Source: Nitzschia sp. pyKryTriq1 (taxonomy: Eukaryota > Bacillariophyta > Bacillariophyceae > Bacillariales > Bacillariaceae). Taken from it: a stretch of DNA of 64,000 bases. Location: positions 496,001 through 560,000 of the forward strand of contig OY101129.1 in NCBI GenBank assembly GCA_956465555.1, in the 5' to 3' direction. The notes below the pieces were generated by a model, which saw only the letters and a list, made by a program, of their open reading frames with translations, was not told the origin of the DNA and did no database searches. Positions 48,997 through 61,060 of the stretch are shown here, in pieces. Each line of letters opens with the position of its first letter. Within the stretch, counting starts at the first letter, position 1. A program made the translations under genes and the position numbers.

Positions 48997-49686
48997 TCTG
49001 ATCAATCATCGGGTGGTGCATAGTCGCGAACTTTGGCATGATCAATCCTCCCCATCTGCGCCGCCTACTGTCGGCATGTTTTTCTTTGGGCTCACCGAAC
49101 ACCGTTATCCGTCAATTCCAACATGCAAACTCTCTCTCACTCTCTTTCTCTCTACCTACTAGTAGTAGTACTGCTATTAGGTAGTAGAGAGAGGAGTACC
49201 TGGTAATGCTGTCTGTACTGTCTGTACGTGTACGAGTACCGGGTATATGTACTTGCTGTCTCTACGGGTAGTAGTACGAGTAGGATCATGATTCATGATG
49301 TACTGTACCGGTACTCGTACCGGTACCGGTAGCTACAAAAACAAAGTCAAAGGTCGAATCAATCGTGTCTACTAACTGTAGCGTCTAGCTATCTGTCCCC
49401 CGTCGAATTTCCGGAAGATCCTTGCTCCGTTGTGGCCTGGATCGCCAAAGTTTCTCCGAAAAGACGCCGGTTCGCAAAATCGCAGATGATGATGACACAT
49501 GCCGTACAGTACCGGTACGACTATTAACGCTACGTGCGTACGAAAGCCTAAAATTTACTCGTTGCAAGGAACACGTTTGCTGAATTCAGAAGAGGATGCG
49601 ATAGGAGTTGCGAATGGTAACCCCGCTGTAAGAGATGCAATGGCTCTACAGTACATAAACCCACTTTCATCACTACGCGTTCAACA
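48997..49686. promoter_or_regulatory. intergenic region with GTAC tract
   Basis: About 690 bp between two plus-strand genes. It holds an imperfect inverted repeat at about 49142-49192 (CTCTCTACCTACTAG against TAGGTAGTAGAGAG) and a dense GTAC tract at 49195-49335. No gene seen. Confidence 0.5.
49195..49335. repeat. GTAC-palindrome-rich tract
   Basis: Includes GTACCGGTACTCGTACCGG and TACCGGTACCGGTAGC, nested palindromes of GTACCGGTAC. Confidence 0.8.
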
Positions 49687-51040
49687 ATGAAGCTCGTGGA
49701 ATGCAAATGCATCTCTTTCGTAGCCTTGGTTTTGTTGTTGCTAGTTCGAGAGTCTAAAGTAAGCAAGCACCATCCGAGGAATATTTTGGAATATTATGAC
49801 CTTTCAATCCTCTCACATTTTCCGTGGGTCACTTCTATTCAAATGCCAGTCATCGGTGGATACCACAAGATCTCCCCGAACCCTTGTTGGATTGGATGAG
49901 CAATTTGGCATTCGTGAGCCACGATTCGCCTACGACTACCTTCAATTCACCCTAGAATATGCTGTCAACGATAGGATAGACGATACCCAAGTCCAGTACA
50001 GAGTTTTCGATGGCAAGCATTGCCACTGGACAGAACGCGGAGAAGGAGGGGATAATGACATAACTCAAGCCGAAAGTAACGATTTTCTTCGTTCGCGTCT
50101 GAGGGCAGATCTCAAGCCAGTTGGAATCGGAGATGGCAATCGCACCATGAAAGTGACATTGAACATCGATCCCTTGACTATCAAGGCTTCGCCCGTGTAC
50201 GAAGATTTTGATAGCTACGCAACAGTCAAATTCTGTGTCCGTTTTAGTGTTTTCAATATGGATACTCTGGATCCCAACAACGTCGAAGTAAACTTTTTGG
50301 AGACAGAAGTTCATCTCTTGATCAACTTGGTGGATGATTTTGTCGATGCAATTTCCCAACTATCCGACATAGACCTGGTGGGGGAAATGGCCGACCAAGG
50401 CAGCGCTGTGGAAGCATATATTTGCGACAGCGATCTAAATTTTGTGGAAGTAGATGCGAGGAGTAGGATCCAAGGAGAGATGGTACGAGTCTGTGTGGCA
50501 CCTACGGAGCTGACCATGAGTCAGGGCGCCTACCTCAGGTACATTGAAGAATTTAGCTTCTACATGGGGGAAGTAATACAGGTGGCTATTGAGCCGGGCA
50601 CACTCGGATCAGCTGCAGATGCTTTGACAATTGTAGACTGTCAGCCGGGATCAGAGCTTTGTGTATTTGAAACCTTGCTGAGAGCGGAGTTCTTTGAGGA
50701 AGGATCCGGAGTCGTTGCCGGTAGAGGGGTTGCTTTTCTACAATTCGGCAGGGGTGTTCCTTTATACGAAGTCGGAGAAGGAGAGGCCCTTCCTGATTTT
50801 AGTGAGCGCTATTTAGTGGGGCCTGGAGATCTTGGGAGGAAGAGCACGAAGGGGAGGTCCATGTACGCACTTGGCAGCATCTCAACCTCGTTCCAGTTTG
50901 CCATTACATCCGTACCGAGGCATACAAGTACTTGGAGGGCGGCGATAGGGCATTCAGGGGCTTCAACGCACTCTTTTGCATTTGTGGGTGCTCTCGCGCT
51001 CGCAGGATTGGTATTTTGTATGCACCGCGAAATTTTGTAA
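49687..51040 (+). CDS. secreted or type I membrane protein of unknown function
   Basis: Two exons, 49687-49758 and 49850-51040, joined in phase 0 across a 91-bp intron with GTAAGC donor and pyrimidine-rich TGCCAG acceptor, give 420 aa. Exon one encodes almost exactly a signal peptide (MKLVECKCISFVALVLLLLV). The mature part is acidic, rich in beta-strand-like alternation, and has Cys residues around KFCVRFSVFN, YICDSD and VRVCVAPTEL, suggesting disulphides. A hydrophobic segment near the end (AFVGALALAGLVFCM) could be a membrane anchor or a GPI-addition signal. No family was recognised. An extracellular or cell-wall-associated protein is the natural reading. Confidence 0.65.
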
Positions 51041-51446
51041 AATCAAGCGGGATGATTTGCAGACTCACTCCGTACACGAAAATTGCATTGTGAAGTCGTG
51101 TCTCGGAAGCGCTGCCGACTCAAGAGTTTAATACTGTTACAGGTTCATGAAATGTTGTATTCCTGATTCAGGTACAGTACAGTGGAAGACTACTTGTACT
51201 CCTATACTGTACGTCGAAAGTATCGTACGAACTTGTACAGTAGATCACGGGTGCTGATATTCCTCCCAGAGCGCCTACAAAAGGAAGGTCGATCGATGTT
51301 CGCGCCAAACCTTATAATCAACTCAAAATAATAAAAAAACGTCTCTAGCTAGCTAGCTCTGTTCTATCGACAATTGAATATAATCAGCCTACAACCAACG
51401 GTGTTCTCAGTGAAACTCCCCCTTCCGACTGCGAACGTGAATTTAT
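51041..51446. other. convergent 3' intergenic region
   Basis: About 400 bp with a GTAC cluster at about 51170-51245 and CTAGCTAGCTAGCT near 51345. No gene seen. Confidence 0.5.
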
Positions 51447-53016
51447 TTATTCGTCCTTGACGGGAATGTATCGCCAGATGACAGCCAAGATACTTCCGGT
51501 CAAAGCCATCCACACGACACTCACTGCGCTAGGAACACGGGCTGCGTACTCTCCAAAGTGAAGCTTTGCCAACAAGAAACCGAATGCCGACGACTTCATG
51601 GAAGTCTCAATTGCCATGGTGCGAGATGAAACCTCAGAGAAGCCTGTAGCTCTTGGGAGGAAGTATCCAACGAGTCCACCAATCAAGTGCAAGAGAAGAA
51701 CGGGAATCTGAATACAGACAACGAAATATGTGAGTCAAACTGGTTTTTTTTTCAATACAAAATAGGAGGGAAAGAGGAATCATCGTATCCAAGTACCTGC
51801 AACGATAGTCCCGCATTGATGATCGGCTCGGCAACCTGGGCGACGGCACTGGCAACAAGAAGACACGTGGAGACAACACCGACAACTGGAGCAAAAGGAA
51901 GAATCTTCTTGACAAAGTTTGGGAAAAACTTGTTGGCGCTCATTCCGATAGCAATGGGAGCCAAGACAACCTTCATGACAACGGCGGGTGTGAGAAAAAT
52001 GAAGACGCGATGATAACAATAAAAATAATAAAAATGCGTGTAGGTCACAACCACTTTTCTTACCTGAATGGTCGAAACGGCAATACCCGCAGCATCAACA
52101 GGCACGACAGTACCCAAAAGAGCCTTGCAGATGATGGGGGTCATGAAAATGGCTCCAACGGTGGTAGCGGTCGTCATGAGGACCGACAAGGCGACATTTC
52201 CTTTGGCAATGTAAGTGCACAGATTGGAGGCTTGTCCACCGTTGATGCTTCCGACCAAAACCATACCAGCAAGCAAGGCCGGGTCCAAAGCAAATGCTTT
52301 GGCCAAACCGAACGCGAGAATAGGCATCATGGCATAGCAAAGTGTAAATTGCATACCGACGGCGCCTGGCTGCTTGGCAACATCAATGAAATCCTGGGGA
52401 GTCAGAGTGATACCCATTGAAAGCATCAGCGCAGCCAAACCCATGGTGAAATACTCGGTAGTAAACCACGCAAACGAGCTTGGTGACTTTAGCGCGATAC
52501 CAGAGCAGATGACGGTCCACAAGGGAAAAAGAGTAGTTGCGACATCGGCCGTTTTAACATAAGCATCAAAGATTTTCTTTCCTAGTCCCGCTTCTTCCTT
52601 TTTGGGCTCTTCGGGAACTTCAGCGGGCTCGGCGGTGCTCTATACAAATGAATGGTGAGCGACAGTATCAGAAAGTTGGACGACTCAAACCTTGACATTT
52701 ATTTCCTGTGGCTGAAATAATGAGATACGTACCGACATGACCAACGAAGTACCTGATTTAATCGGAGCACTGGAAGTGAACTGATACTTGATTGGAGCCG
52801 ACAACTTCTGAAAGACAATAAATGACAAATACAAGACAATGACCGCCAGGGTGTGAGAGATGAATTGCGTCCAGCGGCGAATACTGTCCACATGAAAAAT
52901 GATGGATGGACGTTGGCACCTACCGCCGACTGGACACGAAGCGGAGATGGGGCAAAAGCTGCCGTCATGGGGGCAGCGACAGCTGCAAGAATCACGGCTC
53001 TGTTGAGGATCTTCAT
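51447..53016 (-). CDS. plastid BASS-family (bile acid:sodium symporter-like) transporter
   Basis: Five exons on the minus strand, 53016-52924, 52807-52733, 52639-52064, 51970-51797 and 51707-51447, all GT-AG and in phase 0, give 392 aa. The N-terminus is a signal peptide ending TAAFAPSP, an AFAP plastid motif. The mature part is polytopic with about nine to ten spans. Recognisable BASS pieces are MGLAALMLSMGITLTPQDF, KQPGAVGMQF, MVLVGSINGGQASNLCTYIA with the sodium-site G-[SG]-x-x-x-x-x-x-[SN] region, and VVLAPIAIGMSANKFFP. In plants, plastid BASS proteins move pyruvate, glycolate or other organic acids with sodium; the substrate here is not decidable. Plastid-envelope location is inferred from the presequence. 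Confidence 0.88.
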
Positions 53017-53824
53017 GGTGCTACTTTGCTGAGATTGATGATTCTTCGGAAATTTATATTGAAAGAGTGAATGGAGAGTGCTGTCCGAGTATCGACAATT
53101 GAAGAGAGCCGAAGAAGAGTGATGGGATTTTGGCGACCGTGATGTCCACTGTTCAAGATCGCGTTGTTGCCGTCATCATTGTTGGTCTCTGTCGTCACTT
53201 TCCAGGCTCGACGAATAAGATTGGCTCTTGACATGCGTACGTGATTTCCCCAAATCAAACTTTTGACCTGCCAGGTTCCCCTCCCCTGAATTGGACGGGA
53301 ATGGAAAGTAATAGTAATAAAATTATATACAGACCTGAATATTGAATAACACCCAATGCGCTAACAAATTACTTAACAAAATGAACAAAACGACATCCAA
53401 AATTGGAGTGGCCAGTTTTCTATTTAAGCTTCTAGCGAGCATTTCACGTCCGACCGTTCACATACCACATAACAATAGCAGTCCAGCTGGCCCACCGTAC
53501 ACGCAAAAAAGCAGACAACAACTAACCCGTGTACAGCCGCACCCAGCCAGCCAGCAGCACGCACAAGCCAGATCGTTTTCTTAGCACCGCCAGAAGCGAA
53601 GGCCGCGCCGGCCAGCCATGCTGCCACGGCGTGTGTGAAAAACTCAACCGAAGGCTGGAGCTGCTGTAAGCTGCATAGGGACGACAGACGATGATTGTTT
53701 TGTTGGAATCGCAACTACAGCCAAGCGCCTTCCCATAACCACTACAAAAGCACATCATCACTTCAGAAGCACAAAACGAGGCAACCGCAATAGAAATTTA
53801 CACCCACCAAGTGGTGGGAATGAG
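53017..53824. promoter_or_regulatory. divergent promoter region, BASS / TMEM185-like
   Basis: About 800 bp. Open frames here are short and their residues are of chance type. No motif assigned; both promoters lie here. Confidence 0.45.
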
Positions 53825-55683
53825 ATGAGAAAACCGCCAGCGAACGGAAGAGAGACTAAAGCCTGGAAACAAGGAGGAGCAGACTCAAAGGCATCGGCGG
53901 CAGCGAACGAAACCGACCCATTGCTATCTCAGCCCTCGGCTTCTTCGTACTCCAGGACTGCGGCATCTTCCAATATACGGTCTAGACGTACTTCCGGAAG
54001 TCGTTCGCCGATTACTGCAATCAATCAGCATTTTGTCGGATCGAGCGAAAACGACATGAATGCAGCATATGGAGCCGACAGCAGCCTAGACAAGGAAATT
54101 CCGCAACCGTACAATATACTTCAAGATGAAGCTGCGCCTTTGGGGAACTCTTCCTTTGGTGGTGGCGGCGGCGACGGAAGTCTGTCTGTAGGTTCTAGCC
54201 ATTCCGCTGGCAGCCGATCAGTGCACCAACTTCGACGGCATTACGTCGCGCGCGGCAGCGGAGAGCACCCCCCACTATTGGAGATACCCGAGGAGGTCTA
54301 TAACATTCGCAAATCTGCCCTCACAGTGCTAAAGCCACTTACGAGAACATGGGTAAGTAAGCAGTGAAAGCACGACCGCTGTTTCGCTAGTGCTGATGAC
54401 ACAAATGCATCTCCTCTAACCTGTGTGACTCTGTGATTGCAGCTTGTCGTTTCGGTTGGCTTTGCCCTTTCAGTATTATTTGGCATGTCGCGTTGGACGG
54501 GGATGCTGATAGGTCTTCCCTATTGGTTCATCCTACTGCCGTCGTGGCTATCACACGTTGGCTTGTTCTGGTGCCATCTCATGTCAGCGAAAGCCTTGTC
54601 AAGCTTTATTGCTGGCGCTAATGACAGTCGTCAACGGCCTGACTCACGTGATCATCTGGATCGAACGGAATACTTACCCCTGCTACAACGCGCGCTGAAA
54701 TTCGGGTTGAAAACAGGACTGGTATCGTTTGGTGTTTTCATTTTCGAGATTCTGATATACTTCCGCCTGTCACGAGGGAACATGTCATGGACCGTTGTCT
54801 TGACACCAATATGGATCATGGTATTGGGTGGAATTCTGGACGGAATAATATGCAAGACGCAGCATTTTCTACGCTTGCTTTGTTGGCTTCTTTTGTTTGT
54901 TTCGATGGTATTTGGTGTGCTAAAGGCAGACTACGACGTCGCAAGTATTCGGTGGCGCATGGTTGTGAGCCCCATCGTTGCTGTGTTGAGCATATCATCT
55001 GCTACGCTGATATACATTGTCTACGGTCACCAAATCGGATACTATCGGCTTACGGAAGCTCAACTCACAGCAGGGAACTTGTATTCCTTGGCAGCACTGA
55101 TAAGTATTGTATTGGTGGTGGTTGTGGGAGAAGTCATGCCACTGAACCGACCCGTCGAGATCGAAACTCGTTTGTTCGTGGTTTTGATGGCACCGCTTGT
55201 AGTTACATTGGTCGGCATGGGTGCGTGGGTTGTCAGTAGAGACGAGTTTGGTAGACTGCTGGTGTATGGCGGGCAGTCGACTGTTCACCCGAGGAAGCTT
55301 CGATGGGAAAAGGGCGGTTGGACGAGTGTCCAAGGCCGTGGTGTGACAGTGATTCCAATGTTTGGGGAAGTTAGGTAAGCTGAAATGCATTGCTTGTTCG
55401 CCCTTCCGGTCTCGTTGCTAGAGCCAGCGCTTCTCACCCTTGTCTCATGTTGCGTAGCTTTTGCCCTCTCGACAAGAAAAACGCGAATGATATTGAACTA
55501 GGAGTATGTGCATCCTGTTGTACTTGCTATCCATATGAAGAAGACGAAGAGGATATGGTGGAGTATGTTGACGAACTCGTTCAACACCCATACCTCGTGC
55601 CGACAGTTCCAACGGACCGTTCTACAAAATCGAATGTGTTACAACGACAACACGATGCTACTAGTAATGACCGAGAAGTGTAA
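53825..55683 (+). CDS. multipass membrane protein, TMEM185-like
   Basis: Three exons, 53825-54352, 54443-55374 and 55458-55683, with GT-AG introns of 90 and 83 bp, give 561 aa. A two-codon upstream ORF (ATG AGA TGA, 53820-53828) overlaps the start. Residues 1-165 are Ser/Gly-rich and cytosolic-looking. About eight to nine hydrophobic spans follow from residue 175 (LVVSVGFALSVLFGM) to about 435. NMSWTVVLTPIWIMVLGG recalls the W-x-x-V-F-x-P-x-W-I block of the TMEM185/fragile-X-F membrane family. The C-terminus has a CCTCYPYEEDEEDM segment, Cys-rich then acidic. Membrane topology is clear; family assignment is tentative and function is unknown. Confidence 0.65.
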
Positions 55684-55786
55684 AACTTCAGTTTCAGTAA
55701 AACTACCTACTTTCACATGACTGTAACATGATTTAGTTGGATGCTACTGATGACTGTACGTATACTACAAATGATGTATGGAAGAA

Positions 55787-57325
55787 TCATGGTCCCTGAG
55801 AGAGGTATTGACTCTTCAATCGTTTGAGTACTTGAAACTCTCGCCCTTCAAATTTGGTCAAGACCATCTTGATCTCGTCAACTTTGTGAGGAGCAAACTC
55901 CTCGACGATCGCAATGCATTCCATGATCGCCCGCTCCTTCGGGTCGCCGGTACTACGGTCCAGACCACCACGTTCGTCAAAGGGCAGAGGGGGCGGGGCA
56001 TCTGTCCACACACGCCATGTGCGGCTTTCATCATGTATCCGAAGTGTCAATTCCCCATCTGGTGAGGTGCGAGCTTCTTCCAGCAGGGCATCGGCAGTAC
56101 TGAAATCCTTTTCACGACGGGAAATGTCACGTTGCTTCAATAAACCTTCAACCAAGTCAGGGTTTACGCAAAGATCATTTTCGGGTGTAGTGGGAATCTG
56201 ACGCCATGGTGTAAGCTTCCATCGTCCATCCCCTTTAATATCCTGGATACTTTGTGGAACTTTGTTTCCATCGATGGCGGTCCACCACATACTGAGTCGG
56301 TCATCAATGAATACGCCGTGTGTGTGCTTGAGTTCATCACGGATCCTGTCGCTCACTTCGTACTTTTTCCGTCTACGAGCATCGTCACGGGCCTTGATGA
56401 GCGAACGAATTGCAGCAAGGTCATCTGGAGACATGTAAGCTGCATTCTCTTCGTTGGCGCATTTCCACTTGGTGGGTGGAGTAGGCCCCCTGGGGACGTT
56501 GTTGGAAAGTTGCGCATTGGGGTTGCTGCTCTCTTGAACGTCTTCACGAACAAACAACTCGGCGCCATTCAATGGGTAGTCCCGCATAATTTGGATAGCA
56601 TTTTGAGCCATGGTAGTTGTTTCAAACTGAACGATTCCGTGTCCTTTCGTCTCGCCCGTGCTGGGATCGACACTCACACTCGCAAAAACAACGCTGCCAG
56701 CAGTCTTGAAGTGATCCTTCAAATCTTGCCAAGACGTCCCAGGCGGAATCCCTTGCACGAAGACTCTAGTTCCACGAAAGTCTTGACGGAAGGTCTTGGC
56801 ATCCATCCTGGATCTAGTTTCCTTCATCCCATCGCGTCGTTTCGACTGAGTTTGGCTGGATATACTGTCGTTGTTCATATCTTGCTCTTCTTCAGGAGAA
56901 AACTTGGCATTCTTTTCCATCCAAGATGTTCCTACCATCTTGGTCACTCGAGGCACCTTTTTGCGTGGGACCTTGGGTCGTCGTTTCGTGCTAAAAGAGG
57001 CATCCTCCGCATATGGATCGTCGTCGCTGCTGCCGCCGCCGCGGGGTGTGTTGTCGTATTTATCCACCTTGTACGCGGCCGGTGCGTAAGACGCCCGAGC
57101 GGCTGCTTTTCCATCACCGTTGTCGTCGCCATCCTCAATGGTGAATTCAGATGGAATGTAAGCGCCAAGTGTGGACCGAAACTGACGATTTGTGGTGGTC
57201 CGAAGCATGCTGCTGACACCATCGTTCCGCAAAGAGGATCGAACAACCAATGGGGTATTCTTCACAATAAGCCCATAGGCCCCTTTGTTCAGGAACAACG
57301 ATAGCATGAATGCCGAGATCTTCAT
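55787..57325 (-). CDS. organellar-type RRM protein with two CysRS-like helical hairpins
   Basis: 512 aa, intronless. The N-terminus (MKISAFMLSLFLNKGAYGL) looks like a signal peptide, so plastid or secretory routing is possible. A disordered, charged stretch follows (about 55-180). One RRM spans about 187-268, with RNP2-like TRVFVQGIP and RNP1-like KGHGIVQF. A first helical hairpin (about 305-350, SLIKARDDARRRKKYEVSDR then GVFIDDRLSMWW) resembles the C-terminal helical part of cysteinyl-tRNA synthetases. A second weaker copy (about 395-440, LLKQRDISRREKDFSTADAL) follows. The C-terminus has another helix ending FEGREFQVLKRLKSQY. RNA binding is well supported by the RRM. A role in organelle RNA handling is inference. 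Confidence 0.75.
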   Translation of the reverse strand: MKISAFMLSLFLNKGAYGLIVKNTPLVVRSSLRNDGVSSMLRTTTNRQFRSTLGAYIPSEFTIEDGDDNGDGKAAARASYAPAAYKVDKYDNTPRGGGSSDDDPYAEDASFSTKRRPKVPRKKVPRVTKMVGTSWMEKNAKFSPEEEQDMNNDSISSQTQSKRRDGMKETRSRMDAKTFRQDFRGTRVFVQGIPPGTSWQDLKDHFKTAGSVVFASVSVDPSTGETKGHGIVQFETTTMAQNAIQIMRDYPLNGAELFVREDVQESSNPNAQLSNNVPRGPTPPTKWKCANEENAAYMSPDDLAAIRSLIKARDDARRRKKYEVSDRIRDELKHTHGVFIDDRLSMWWTAIDGNKVPQSIQDIKGDGRWKLTPWRQIPTTPENDLCVNPDLVEGLLKQRDISRREKDFSTADALLEEARTSPDGELTLRIHDESRTWRVWTDAPPPLPFDERGGLDRSTGDPKERAIMECIAIVEEFAPHKVDEIKMVLTKFEGREFQVLKRLKSQYLSQGP

Positions 57326-58718
57326 TGACTCTTGTTGTGCGGTCAGTTTTCAGTATTTATTCGTTCGTATAGTGTTTGCCGTCTTCACCTACATGTACTT
57401 GAGGTATGAGATCGAACAGTAAAAGAATATTCGGCTAATAAAAGAGTCTACTCGTACTACTGCTGTACCAGTACCGGTGCAAGCTACAGTATTACTTGTA
57501 CGAAACGGTACTTCCATCATCGTGTTCTGCGACCTGCATGCGACGACGAAAGGTGATGGGTCGGATGGGTGGGAAATTATTGGGTGGCTCGCGTGGCAAG
57601 CTACATACACATACTGTACAAATACCGGTACTTCTATTGTACCGGTACATCAATACACGCTGTACCAGTACAGTACTGGTACTGGGACCACGTACTTGGT
57701 ACCCGTATGATACAAGTACAGGAGGAAGTAGGAAGGTTTCTCTCATGACTCAATTTGGTATTTTGGGGGAAAGGACGTAGCACTCATCCCCCCCAATCTC
57801 TAAATAAGGAGAACGTCGGGCGTCGGAAGCAGGATCACATGGCGGGAAGGACAGACGCAAAGGATCCATGATTTTTTTTCACATACTAGACTACAGGTAC
57901 ATCACACGCGAACGCTCCGCAGCACGACGACGTCGTCAAGAGAAGAACAAAACCACACTCCATCATTTTACTCTCAGCTGACTTTTTGGGAACACTGAGC
58001 TCTCATCGAAGTTGATCAGAGCATTTGAAATACCAAAAGGTAAGGAAAATCGTGAGAATGTACGCTGGGGCTGGACGCTTGGCCGACAAAGATGATGCAT
58101 GATGATCATGATCATGGATGGGAAGGATTCTCAAGAAGATCGTCGTCGCCACAACACCGCGGGGAGACCATCACACCGGCACAGCTACCATGTGCGTTAT
58201 TTGGGCGTTTTTGGAGGTTCTTCTTCGTATCTTTTGATTATGTACGAATACGCCTCGCTCTAAGTAACCCAAGCCAGTAGAGATCATACACGAATCGCAC
58301 GTAGGATCTTCGTTCGAACCCAACACCGGCCGCCGGCCAGCGATGTTCGTTGTCTTGGCTGCTTCTCGTTTTATCATGGTATTTTGTTTGTACGGGGAGG
58401 TTCGTAGAAGATACACGGGATATGGCCATCAAAGCACGGAAAAAACGCCCTAACATCACAACCTCGCCCGCTTCGTTCTTTCCGACTTACCGGTAGTGGT
58501 AGTGGGAAGGACTTGCATTGAAGGATCTGTTCCAGTCAAACGAGCTAACATTCCTGCTTTTCTCTGTTTATCACCAGCAAGTTGTGTGTGGTCGGAGCAA
58601 GCTTCTGTTGGAGGTTCAGTCGGTGTCACTAATATTCGTTAAGTTTTGGATACATTCCGTTTGTCGCGCGAGAAGTTAGTCTGTTTGTTGTTGTGTGTGC
58701 ACCCACTCCATTGCTTGC
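57326..58718. promoter_or_regulatory. long divergent region with GTAC tract and probable 5' UTR
   Basis: About 1.4 kb between the RRM gene and the CELF-like gene. A GTAC-rich tract covers 57455-57725, the longest in the window. From about 57800 to 58718 the DNA is ordinary and may hold a long 5' UTR or an upstream non-coding exon of the CELF-like gene. No gene is supported. Confidence 0.45.
57455..57725. repeat. GTAC-palindrome-rich tract (longest)
   Basis: Dense GTACCGGTAC, TGTACCAGTACAGTACTGG and GGTACCCG words over about 270 bp. Confidence 0.8.
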
Positions 58719-60694
58719 ATGCCGGCCGTTTCTGTCCTCCCGCTGGGCAGCACTGCTATTGGATCTCCTCACCAAGTCACTGACGCCCGGCTTCTCCAAG
58801 CCATGGCAAGTCCAGACGGGATGCCTGAAGCAGAACTAGTTCAGCATTCATCAGGAACGTCCGAAGACCCTGCAAAGATTTCGAGTGGTGACGAGGATCC
58901 TACCAAGGCGGGGAGCAAAGATGGGGCGGATCTAGCCAAGCCGCTGGATTCGGACAAGAAGGATAGCAATTCTGCTGGAGGCACAGTTTCGCCCTCTCAG
59001 TCCAGTACTGGCTACCCGGTTCTTCCATCGCATTTAACTCCCCAACACCCAGGATATTATGTGGCGTATCAGTCGCAAGTCACTCCAGAACCACCGTCAC
59101 CTGCTGGCCAAGGAGGCAATCCAGTGTACGATCCTGCATCTTTTCTGCAGCAGCCGACTGGTTTCAGCCAGTTTACTGTTCCTCAGTTCACAGGTGCACC
59201 AGTTCCCGGCCAACCCCAAGCTGGGCAAGCTCCGCCGAGCCCTTCTCAAAACAGCATCCCTCCACCGTCCCCGTTGTTTCCGCGACCCACTGGTCCGACC
59301 GCTGGGCTTCTTGATCCAGGTCGTATGCTGGATGGATCCGGAGGACAGCACCGTGGGGCCCCGTTGAGTCCAGGACCTCCGTATTTGTCTCAAGCCCTTG
59401 GACCGTCGGGAGCAATGTACCCAGCGATGAATATATATGGATCTGGGGCTAGTGAAAATGGATCCACTGACGGCTTCGGGGGTTGGGGAGATAGCCGGTA
59501 AGTGCCTGAATTTAATTCAGATTTCGTTTTTAATCCTTCCTTCTAACCGATTTCCTTTCCTTTCCACTCCCAGCAACCATCAAATTTCTCCTTACCCACA
59601 GCATTCACCACAGATAAGCGCACAGGGAATTCCTATCCCTTATGTACCTGGTATGCCTCCCCGCAGTGCGAGCGCTGCGAACAGATCATATTCATTTGAG
59701 GATAGTATGATGCTTACGCCTTCTGTTGAAAGTCAGCAACAGATGTCCCAAGATCAATATTCTGTAGGTCAACACAGCCCTGGTGCTGGGGGTCCTGGAA
59801 ATTCATTTGCTCATCAGCAAGCATGGGGATACCCTGGTCCTCCTCCGGATATGTATGGTGCATCGGCGAGTCCCTTGCAGCCTCGTCCAACCATGTCTTA
59901 CAATGGAATGCCCCTTGGACCGCCGCGACACCACGGTCCTCCTCAGATGGCACCGCCATACGTTGGTCAGTTTTTTCCAGCGACGTCCCCAGGACCTCCA
60001 ATTCAGACGACGGCTTCAAACAAAGGACCAGATGGAGCAAACTTGTTCATTTTTCACATTCCAAATCATTTCACGAACTTGGATATGTATCAGCTCTTTT
60101 GTCCTTACGGAAACCTGTTGAGCGTCCGAATTATGGTCGAAAAAGACTCCGGGAGAAGTCGGGGATTTGGATTCGTATCATACGATAGCCCAGAGTCGGC
60201 GGCACTTGCCATCAAAGAGCTTAACGGATTTGCGGTAAGTTTCGGTCGCACGTTGATCCACATTGCCATAGCATGACTTGACTTTTCAAACAATCCTCAC
60301 GTTCTTCTCTTGCTATCCATCGTTGTTACAGGTTGGTAATAAGCGCTTGAAAGTGCAACATAAGCAAATCCGCTCCTCGGATCAGCACAACGACAGGAAC
60401 GACTCTTACAGCCATCACTCCGGTTTTGAGGATCAGATGGGAGGAGGTCAAGGGCGTGGTCAGATGTTGCCTCCTTCTGGTGCAATGATGCCAGGAGCAA
60501 ATAATATCGGCTGGTTCGTCCAGCAGGACGGGGCCATGCCGGATCCCATTGGGGTGAACGAAGAAGCGCACGATGGCAACAGTGGTGCGCCTGAGGGAAA
60601 TAGTACGAATGCAGCAGTAGTCAGCGGATCGGATCCACTGTCTGGATTGGAGCCCTTGCGTCAGGCTTTGCCAGACGTGGGAAGCGACAACTAA
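58719..60694 (+). CDS. CELF/Bruno-like RNA-binding protein
   Basis: Three exons, 58719-59497, 59574-60234 and 60332-60694, with introns of 76 and 97 bp, give 600 aa. The first 400 residues are Pro/Ser/Gly/Gln-rich and disordered, with PPSP and PGPP motifs. A single RRM follows (about 410-490): ANLFIFHIPNHF as RNP2, RGFGFVSY as RNP1, and the last strand VGNKRLKVQHK encoded after the second intron. The ANLFIFHIP start and KRLKVQ end are characteristic of the third RRM of CELF/Bruno proteins. A Gly/Met-rich tail follows. Family members control splicing, translation and mRNA stability. Here the two N-terminal CELF RRMs are absent, so it is a short, single-RRM relative. Confidence 0.8.
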
Positions 60695-61060
60695 AGCTCA
60701 TAGAGATAGGAGTTTGGTTAGAAAGAAGAAGAGAAGTAGAGAAATTAATGTAGTCTAGTGTTCGTTTTTATACCCCATTCCCATGCTCGGTCGAATACGG
60801 AGCCGTTTTTGCTTACTCTTGGCCCCAACCGGATCTATTTTTTCCGCTAGCGCAATGCGTTCGCTTGCTTGCATGAGTATTGGTCCGTGTGCACCCAGTT
60901 TCCGGGTGAGGAAGACACAAAAAAATATAAGCAATGTGAAAAAGAATATGGGTGCTGAGGTATCCATCCCTCGCTTGAGGCGTGGTGCCAACGACGCGCA
61001 CGGTCGGTAGATATGAGTGCATGTGTAGGAAGAGGTATTACCACGTCCCTCTCTCTCTCC
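60695..61060. other. convergent 3' intergenic region
   Basis: About 365 bp between convergent stop codons. A CT run precedes the next gene's stop. No gene seen. Confidence 0.5.

Noticed and set aside
58300-58330. GTTCGAACCC resembling a tRNA B box
   Set aside because: The flanking bases do not form a T stem and no A box or acceptor stem is found at the right distance.
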